Shown here one piece after another: positions 58,896 to 64,000 of a stretch of 64,000 nucleotides of DNA. The DNA comes from Bradyrhizobium huanghuaihaiense (GTDB lineage Bacteria; Pseudomonadota; Alphaproteobacteria; Rhizobiales; Xanthobacteraceae), in contig NZ_VLLA01000009.1 of the NCBI RefSeq assembly GCF_007830635.1, positions 1-64,000 of the forward strand. Direction: 5' to 3'. A model generated the notes under the pieces. The model searched no databases and was not told the DNA's origin. It saw only the letters and a program-made list of their open reading frames with translations. Position numbers and translations under genes: made by a program. How positions within the stretch are numbered: the first letter of the stretch is position 1; the number at the start of each line of letters is the position of its first letter.

Positions 58896-59011
58896 CGTCA
58901 TTGCGAGCCAACGGGTCCGTGCGAAGCGCGGCCCGATGACAGGCTCCGCGAAGCAATCCAGAATCTTTCCACTGAGGCAGTCTGGATTGCTTCGCGGCGC
59001 TCGCAACGACG
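58896..59011. repeat. Palindromic intergenic repeat, 'CGTCATTGCGAG' family, copy 2
   Basis: CGTCATTGCGAG and CTCGCAACGACG are near-perfect inverted ends. The inner GAAGCAATCCAGA / TCTGGATTGCTTC arms are the same as in the copy at 22466. An extra internal stem of GGTCCGTGCGAAGCGCGGCC type is inserted. It lies between two plus-strand genes. Confidence 0.8.
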
Positions 59012-59078
59012 AGGAGAAGACGTCGCGGAGGCTATCTGCTATTGTTCTGCGGACGCAGTCCCTGCAACGGGAGTTCGA

Positions 59079-60011
59079 ATGAGAGTGCTTGTCATCGGTG
59101 CGGGGGCGCTCGGGGGCTATTATGGAGCTTGCCTCGTCCGCGCGGGCGGCGACGTGACCTTTCTGGTGCGCGAGAAGCGGGCCGAGCAATTGCGGCGGGA
59201 TGGACTACAGGTCGTGAGCCCGCACGGCGACTTCGCCGTGCAGCCGAAGCTTCTTGCAGCTGGCGATCTCAGGGAGCCGTTCGACGTCGTCCTCGTCGGC
59301 GTGAAAGCCTATTCGCTCGACGATGCCATGAGCCAGTTTGCTCCTGCCGTTGGCGCAGATACGATGATTCTGCCGATCCTCAACGGCTTGAAACACATCG
59401 ACGCCTTGACCACAAAGTTCGGCGCCGCGCACGTTCTCGGCGGACTCGCGAACGTCAGCGCCGGGCTCGATGCGGATGGCCGTGTCGTCCAGTTCATGGC
59501 CAATCAGACTATCGTCTTCGGCGAGACCAACGGGTCGCTAAGCGAGCGTGCGCTCGCGCTGGAGACATTGCTCCAGGTCCCCGGTATCGACGTGCGCGCC
59601 AGCGAAGCGATCATGCAGGACATGTGGGAGAAATTCGTTCAGCTCAGCACGCTCGCTGGCATTACCTGCCTGATGCGCGCGAGCATCGGCGACATCCTGG
59701 CCGTGCCGAACGGCGAGCAGTCGATTTTCCGGCTGTTTGCGGAATGCTGCACCGTTGCGACGGCTTCAGGTTTCGAGCCACGTGCGCCGTTCATCGAGTT
59801 TGACCGGAAGCTGTTCACCACGCTGGATTCGCCGCTAAAAGCCTCGATGCTGCGCGACATCGAGCGCGGCTCGATCACCGAGGCGGAGCATATTCTGGGC
59901 GATATGGCCAATCGGGCCCGTACGCTCGGCATCGACACGCCGCTGCTGGATCTGGCCCGCGCGCATGTGGCGGCGTACGAGATCGGGCGGCGAAGGGCAG
60001 GGGCTAACTAG
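59079..60011 (+). CDS. panE: 2-dehydropantoate 2-reductase family (ketopantoate reductase)
   Basis: Ketopantoate reductase makes pantoate with NADPH in the CoA pathway. The 310-residue protein has the nucleotide loop VLVIGAGALGGYYGACL, the VGVKAYSLDDAM and ILPILNGLKHID region, the catalytic lysine in MWEKFVQLSTLAG and the C-terminal DIERGSITEAEHILGDMANR. Rhizobia carry several paralogues of this enzyme, so the pantoate role is likely but not certain. Its stop overlaps the recG stop by 4 bases. Confidence 0.85.
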   Translation: MRVLVIGAGALGGYYGACLVRAGGDVTFLVREKRAEQLRRDGLQVVSPHGDFAVQPKLLAAGDLREPFDVVLVGVKAYSLDDAMSQFAPAVGADTMILPILNGLKHIDALTTKFGAAHVLGGLANVSAGLDADGRVVQFMANQTIVFGETNGSLSERALALETLLQVPGIDVRASEAIMQDMWEKFVQLSTLAGITCLMRASIGDILAVPNGEQSIFRLFAECCTVATASGFEPRAPFIEFDRKLFTTLDSPLKASMLRDIERGSITEAEHILGDMANRARTLGIDTPLLDLARAHVAAYEIGRRRAGAN

Positions 60012-62116
60012 CCCGCGCCGATCAGCGGGATCGCCTCGTCCCGCTCATAGAGATACAGCAGGCAGCGGAGCGCCTCGCCGCGCTCGCCCTTGAGCTTGGG
60101 ATCATCCTTCAGGATTCGCAGTGCTTCGTCGCGGGCCTGGGTGATGAGCTGGCCGTGCACTTCCGAGCGCGCGATGCGGTAGCCGGGCAGGCCGCTCTGG
60201 CGGACGCCGAGCACGTCGCCTTCGCCGCGCAGCTTCAGATCCTCCTCGGCGATGCGGAAGCCGTCGGTGGTCTCGCGGATCACTTTCAGCCGTGCCTTCG
60301 ACATCTCGCCGAGCGGCTCGCCATAGAGCAGGATGCAGGTCGAGGCTTCCGAGCCGCGCCCGATGCGGCCGCGCAGCTGGTGCAGCTGGGCAAGGCCGAA
60401 ACGCTCGGCATTCTCGATCACCATGATGGTGGCGGCGGGCACGTCGACGCCGACCTCGACGACGGTGGTCGCGACGAGCAGGCCGATCTCGTGGGCGGCG
60501 AACTGGCCCATGACACGGTCCTTTTCCGTGCCCTTCATCTGGCCGTGAACGAGGCCGACGCGGTCGCCGAAGCGCTTTTGCAGGCTTTCGAAACGCTTGG
60601 TCGCGTTGGTCAGATGCTCGGTGCCCTCGGCCTCGGATTCCTCGACCAGTGGGCAGATCCAGTAGACCAGCTTGCCGGCGTCGAGCGCGCGCCCGACACC
60701 TTCCATGACCTCCTCGATCCGACTCATCGGCACCGCCCGGGTGTCGATCGGCTGGCGGCCGGCGGGTTTTTCGCGCAATTCGCTGATGTCCATGTCGCCG
60801 AAATAGGTCAGCACCAGCGTGCGCGGGATCGGCGTCGCGCTCAGCACCAGCACGTCGACGGCTTCGCCCTTGGATGTCAGCGCGAGGCGCTCGCGCACGC
60901 CAAAGCGGTGCTGCTCGTCGACGATGGCGAGCGCGAGGTCCCTGAAGATCACGTCGTCCTGGATCAGTGCATGGGTGCCGACGAGCAGGTCGATTTCGCC
61001 CTCGGCAAGCTGGGCAATGATCTCGCGCCGCTCCTTGCCCTTTTCGCGGCCGGTGAGGATGGCGACCTGCAGGCCGGCGCGCTCGGCGAGCGGGGCGATG
61101 GTCTTGATGTGCTGGCGCGCCAGGATTTCGGTCGGCGCCATCAGCGCGGCCTGCTTGCCGACCTCGGCCACAGCCGCGGCCGCGAGCAGCGCCACGACCG
61201 TTTTGCCCGAGCCGACGTCGCCCTGGAGCAGCCGCAGCATGCGCACCGGCTGCTTCAGATCCTCGGCGATGGCGGCGACGGCGTTGCGCTGGGAGGGCGT
61301 CAGCGCGTAAGGAAGGGCGTCGATGATCTTGTTGCGCAGATGGCCGTCACCGGCATTGCGCACGCCGGCGGGGCGGCGCAGCTGGGCGCGGATCAGCGCG
61401 AGTGCAAGCTGGCCGGCCAGGAGCTCATCGAAGGCGAGGCGCGACCAGAACGGCTGGTCCGGCAATATGTCGGTCAGCTCGACCGGCTGGTGCACGCGCG
61501 TGAGGGCTTCCGCGATTGGCGGGAAGTGGCAGCGGCGCAGCACCTCGGGGCTGATCCATTCCGGCAGAGCCGGAAGCTTCTGCAGCGCCTGCGCGATCGC
61601 GCGGCGCAGCGAGCCGAGCGCGAGCCCCTCGGTCAGCGGATAGACTGGATCGATGCCGGAGAGCTTTGAGATCGCCTCCTCGTCCAGCACGCGATCGGGA
61701 TGCACGATCTGCGGGATGCCGTCATACATCTGCAGCGTGCCGGAGACGTAGCGCTTCTCCCCCATTGGCAGCAGCTTTTCGACATAGCCGGGTTTTGCCC
61801 GGAAGAACGTCAGCACGACGTCGCCGGTATCGTCGCTGGCATAGACCAGGTACGGCGCGCGCGCGTTGCGCGGCGGAGGCGGGCGGTGGCGATCGACGGT
61901 GACTTCCAGCGTCACCATGGTTCCAACGGCCGCGTCGCGGATTTTTGGCCGCGCCCGGCGGTCGATGACCTGGCTCGGCAGGTGCAGCAGCAGGTCGACC
62001 AGCCGCGGCGTCTCATTGCGGCTGAGCAGGTACTGCAGCAGCTTGTCCTGCTTCGGACCGACGCCGGGCAGGCTGGTCACGGGAGCAAACAGCGGATTGA
62101 GCAGGCTGGGGCGCAT
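60008..62116 (-). CDS. recG: ATP-dependent DNA helicase RecG
   Basis: RecG remodels stalled forks and Holliday junctions. The 702-residue length is normal. The N-terminal wedge/OB domain includes VTSLPGVGPKQDKLLQYLLS and the later TSPL-like stretch. The helicase core has Walker A LLQGDVGSGKTVVALLA, DEQHRFGVRERLAL, SATPIPRTLVLTYFG and HGQMKGTEKDRVMGQFAAHE with VVEVGVDVPAATIMVIENAE. The motif LHQLRGRIGRGSEAS is shared with Mfd. It is divergent from sdhE-mfd. Confidence 0.97.
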   Translation of the reverse strand: MRPSLLNPLFAPVTSLPGVGPKQDKLLQYLLSRNETPRLVDLLLHLPSQVIDRRARPKIRDAAVGTMVTLEVTVDRHRPPPPRNARAPYLVYASDDTGDVVLTFFRAKPGYVEKLLPMGEKRYVSGTLQMYDGIPQIVHPDRVLDEEAISKLSGIDPVYPLTEGLALGSLRRAIAQALQKLPALPEWISPEVLRRCHFPPIAEALTRVHQPVELTDILPDQPFWSRLAFDELLAGQLALALIRAQLRRPAGVRNAGDGHLRNKIIDALPYALTPSQRNAVAAIAEDLKQPVRMLRLLQGDVGSGKTVVALLAAAAVAEVGKQAALMAPTEILARQHIKTIAPLAERAGLQVAILTGREKGKERREIIAQLAEGEIDLLVGTHALIQDDVIFRDLALAIVDEQHRFGVRERLALTSKGEAVDVLVLSATPIPRTLVLTYFGDMDISELREKPAGRQPIDTRAVPMSRIEEVMEGVGRALDAGKLVYWICPLVEESEAEGTEHLTNATKRFESLQKRFGDRVGLVHGQMKGTEKDRVMGQFAAHEIGLLVATTVVEVGVDVPAATIMVIENAERFGLAQLHQLRGRIGRGSEASTCILLYGEPLGEMSKARLKVIRETTDGFRIAEEDLKLRGEGDVLGVRQSGLPGYRIARSEVHGQLITQARDEALRILKDDPKLKGERGEALRCLLYLYERDEAIPLIGAG

Positions 62117-62142
62117 CAGGCGAATCTAGGATCGTTTCGGCT

Positions 62143-62173
62143 CGTCATGCCCGGCTTTGTGCCGGGCATCCAC
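62143..62173. repeat. Short palindromic element, 'ATGCCCGGC' type
   Basis: ATGCCCGGC-TTTGT-GCCGGGCAT is a perfect 9-bp inverted repeat, of the CGTCATGCCCGG kind repeated in Bradyrhizobium. It lies between recG and sdhE. Confidence 0.6.
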
Positions 62174-62312
62174 GGCTTTTTTCGCGTCCCGATGCGGGCG
62201 GAGGGCCAAAACAAATCAGGGCTCAAATCGAGGGCTGACATGGGCACCTCGAGTGGCTATATCACCCCCGCCCGGCACGTCCGGGCTTTCTGCGTTTGAC
62301 TGGATTTGCAAC

Positions 62313-62603
62313 ATGACGGGAACGACACGATCGAGCAGCGGGCTGGATGACCGCCGCAAGCGGCTTCTGTTCCGCTGCTGGCACCGCGGCACGCGCGAGA
62401 TGGACCTGATCCTCGGCCGCTTTGCGGATGCGGAGATCGGCAACCTGTCCGAGGCCGAGCTCGGTGAGCTCGAGACCCTGCTCGAGGTCAACGATCCCGA
62501 TCTCTATGCCGCCATCACCGGCGACAAGGTGCTGCCGGCCGATGTCGCCGGCGCGCTGTTCGCCCGCATCAAGGCGTTTCCGATCGCGGACGGCAACGCA
62601 TGA
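62313..62603 (+). CDS. sdhE: FAD assembly factor SdhE
   Basis: SdhE helps attach FAD to the succinate dehydrogenase flavoprotein. The 96-residue protein has the family core KRLLFRCWHRGTREMDLILG and the ETLLEVNDPDLYAAITG helix, with the conserved RG motif (HRGTREMD) used in flavinylation. The ATG at 62313 gives normal length. Its stop overlaps the mfd start (ATGA). The sdhE-mfd pair opposite recG is typical of alphaproteobacteria. Confidence 0.93.
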   Translation: MTGTTRSSSGLDDRRKRLLFRCWHRGTREMDLILGRFADAEIGNLSEAELGELETLLEVNDPDLYAAITGDKVLPADVAGALFARIKAFPIADGNA

Positions 62604-64000
62604 AGCAGGGGATGAAATCGCCGGCCGAGCTGCTCACGCCCGGCCGCGCGCTGACGCTCGCCAATGTCGCCGAGGGCGCCGAAGGCCTTGTCGTCTCCGA
62701 TCTCGCCCGCGCCATCGCGGCGCGGCCGAAGAAGCCGGCCGTCAGCCTCGCCGTGGTCTGCCGCGACGGCGGGCGCATGCAGCAGCTCGAGCGCGCGCTC
62801 AGATTCTTTGCGCCGGATCTTCCGTTGCTGACCTTTCCGGCCTGGGACTGTCAGCCCTATGACCGGGTCTCGCCGCATGGCGGCATTCTCGCGCAGCGCC
62901 TGACCACGCTGGCGCGGCTCGCCTCGCTCACCGGCAGCGACAAGCCGCTGATCGTGCTGACCACGGTGAACGCCGTGGTGCAGCGCGTGCCTGCGCGCGA
63001 GCTCGTTGCGGCGCAGGCGCTGTCGGTCGCGCCGGGCAATGTCGTGCCGATGGACGCCGTCGTCGCCTGGCTCGAGCATAACGGCTACAATCGCTCCTCC
63101 ACCGTGCGCGAGCCCGGCGAATATGCCGTGCGCGGCGGCATCCTGGACCTGTTTCCGGCCGGCCTCGAGCAGCCGGTCCGCTTCGACTTCTTCGGCGACA
63201 GCCTGGAATCGATCCGCTCGTTCGACGCGGAGACCCAGCGCACGCTGCTCGACATGCGCTCGCTCGACCTCGTGCCGGTCTCCGAGTTCCAGCTCGTCAC
63301 CGACACCATCCGTCGTTTCCGTATGGGCTATGTCTCCGAGTTCGGCGCGCCCGAGCGCGACGATGCACTGTACGAGGCCGTCAGCGAGGGCCGCCGCCAT
63401 CCCGGCATGGAGCACTGGCTGCCGCTGTTCCAGGACCGGATGGACACGCTGTTCGATTATCTGCAAGGGGCAGCCATCGCGATCGAGCCGCAGGCCGAGG
63501 ACGCCGTCCGCGAGCGCTTCAAGCAGATCCTCGACTACTATCAGGCCCGCCGCGAGGCGATGGAGCATCCCGGCGGCGGCGCCATCTACAAGCCGCTGCC
63601 GCCCGATCGGCTGTACCTGACCGATGAGGAATGGGCCAAGCGTCTCGGCGATATCCCGCTGGCGCGTCTGACGCCGTTCTCGGTGCCGACGGACGGAACG
63701 AGCGTCGTCGATGCCGGCGCACGCAAGGGCCGCGACTTCGCGCCGGAGCGCAACGACACCACCGTCAACGTGTTCGAGTCCGTCGTCAGCCACGTCATGG
63801 CGCTGCAGGCCCAGCGCAAGAAGATCGTGATCGCGCTGTGGACCGAAGGCTCGCGCGACCGCATGACCTCGATGCTGCGCGATCACAAGCTCGCCCATAC
63901 CACCAGCGTCAACAGCTGGCGCACGGTGCAGGCAACCCCGCGCAACGAGACCATGCTCGCCGTGCTCGGCCTCGAGAGCGGTTTCGAGACCGACGAGATC
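62600..64000 (+). CDS. mfd: Transcription-repair coupling factor Mfd (N-terminal part, runs off the window)
   Basis: Mfd removes stalled RNA polymerase and recruits UvrA. Only the first 467 residues lie in the window. They contain the UvrB-like region (FPAWDCQPYDRVSPHGGILA, then LTTVNAVVQRVPARELVAAQ), STVREPGEYAVRGGILDLFP and FDFFGDSLESIRSFD, and a following region through LDYYQARREAMEHPGGGA. The start overlaps sdhE as ATGA. The RID and helicase domains lie to the right. A separate Mfd-like paralogue is at 35237. Confidence 0.95.
   Translation, partial: MKQGMKSPAELLTPGRALTLANVAEGAEGLVVSDLARAIAARPKKPAVSLAVVCRDGGRMQQLERALRFFAPDLPLLTFPAWDCQPYDRVSPHGGILAQRLTTLARLASLTGSDKPLIVLTTVNAVVQRVPARELVAAQALSVAPGNVVPMDAVVAWLEHNGYNRSSTVREPGEYAVRGGILDLFPAGLEQPVRFDFFGDSLESIRSFDAETQRTLLDMRSLDLVPVSEFQLVTDTIRRFRMGYVSEFGAPERDDALYEAVSEGRRHPGMEHWLPLFQDRMDTLFDYLQGAAIAIEPQAEDAVRERFKQILDYYQARREAMEHPGGGAIYKPLPPDRLYLTDEEWAKRLGDIPLARLTPFSVPTDGTSVVDAGARKGRDFAPERNDTTVNVFESVVSHVMALQAQRKKIVIALWTEGSRDRMTSMLRDHKLAHTTSVNSWRTVQATPRNETMLAVLGLESGFETDEI

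Noticed and set aside
1..64000. A CRISPR array or cas gene
   Set aside because: No regularly spaced direct repeat array of 24-40 bases with unique spacers was seen. The only multicopy repeats are palindromes.

Overview
The window looks like the chromosome of a Bradyrhizobium-type alphaproteobacterium. It is GC-rich and uses many GTG and TTG starts. It carries the ndvB-ndvD-ndvC cluster for cyclic beta-(1,3),(1,6)-glucan known from Bradyrhizobium, the alphaproteobacterial recG / sdhE-mfd block, an alphaproteobacterial GAAC-N7-GAAC SOS box, and dispersed palindromic repeats of the kind common in rhizobial genomes. No CRISPR array, rRNA operon or intact transposase was seen.

Layout. 0-2.1 kb: two tandem outer-membrane beta-barrel genes, each ended by a nearly identical hairpin. 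2.3-10.3 kb: SOS-controlled ssb, a small tyrosine phosphatase, a DUF2306 membrane protein, gyrA, an APH-type kinase and the potassium transporter kup. 10.5-19.4 kb: coaD, two cyclophilins, queA and tgt (queuosine tRNA modification), with asd, a PepSY protein, a TetR regulator and a patatin lipoprotein lying between queA and tgt. 19.4-35 kb: mostly single metabolic, membrane or small secreted genes (acyltransferase, cysK with an orphan BrnA-like partner, a secreted caspase-like protease, an EamA exporter, RidA, a formyltransferase-like protein, a frameshifted acetoacetyl-CoA synthetase, an AI-2E-family membrane protein and a NUDIX protein). 35.2-38.5 kb: a second, Mfd-like helicase with a lysine-rich repeat tail. 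40.5-45.4 kb: an accessory island of very small genes, gene fragments and four copies of a ~150-bp terminal-inverted-repeat element, ending at tRNA-Lys(TTT). 45.8-51.2 kb: ndvB, ndvD, ndvC. 53.2-64 kb: glmU, glmS, a DUF502 protein, two dehydrogenases, recG, sdhE and the start of the true mfd, which runs off the right edge.

Regulation that can be read directly. The best candidate for an undescribed system is upstream of asd. A 23-codon leader with eight Thr codons is followed by a pause hairpin, a possible antiterminator pairing and a Rho-independent terminator placed before asd. The promoter is positioned so that the leader mRNA would start at its own AUG, as in the Sinorhizobium trp leader. 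Other sites are a perfect SOS box before ssb, a matching pair of 19-bp palindromes on either side of the TetR gene, a perfect 10-bp inverted repeat in front of the NUDIX gene, and a nested palindrome before the DUF2306 gene.

How the genes fit together. glmU and glmS supply UDP-GlcNAc for the envelope. ndvB/C/D make periplasmic cyclic glucan from UDP-glucose. queA and tgt act in one tRNA-modification pathway. recG, mfd, ssb and gyrA belong to DNA maintenance. asd feeds Thr, Met, Lys and diaminopimelate synthesis, which makes threonine-sensing attenuation plausible.
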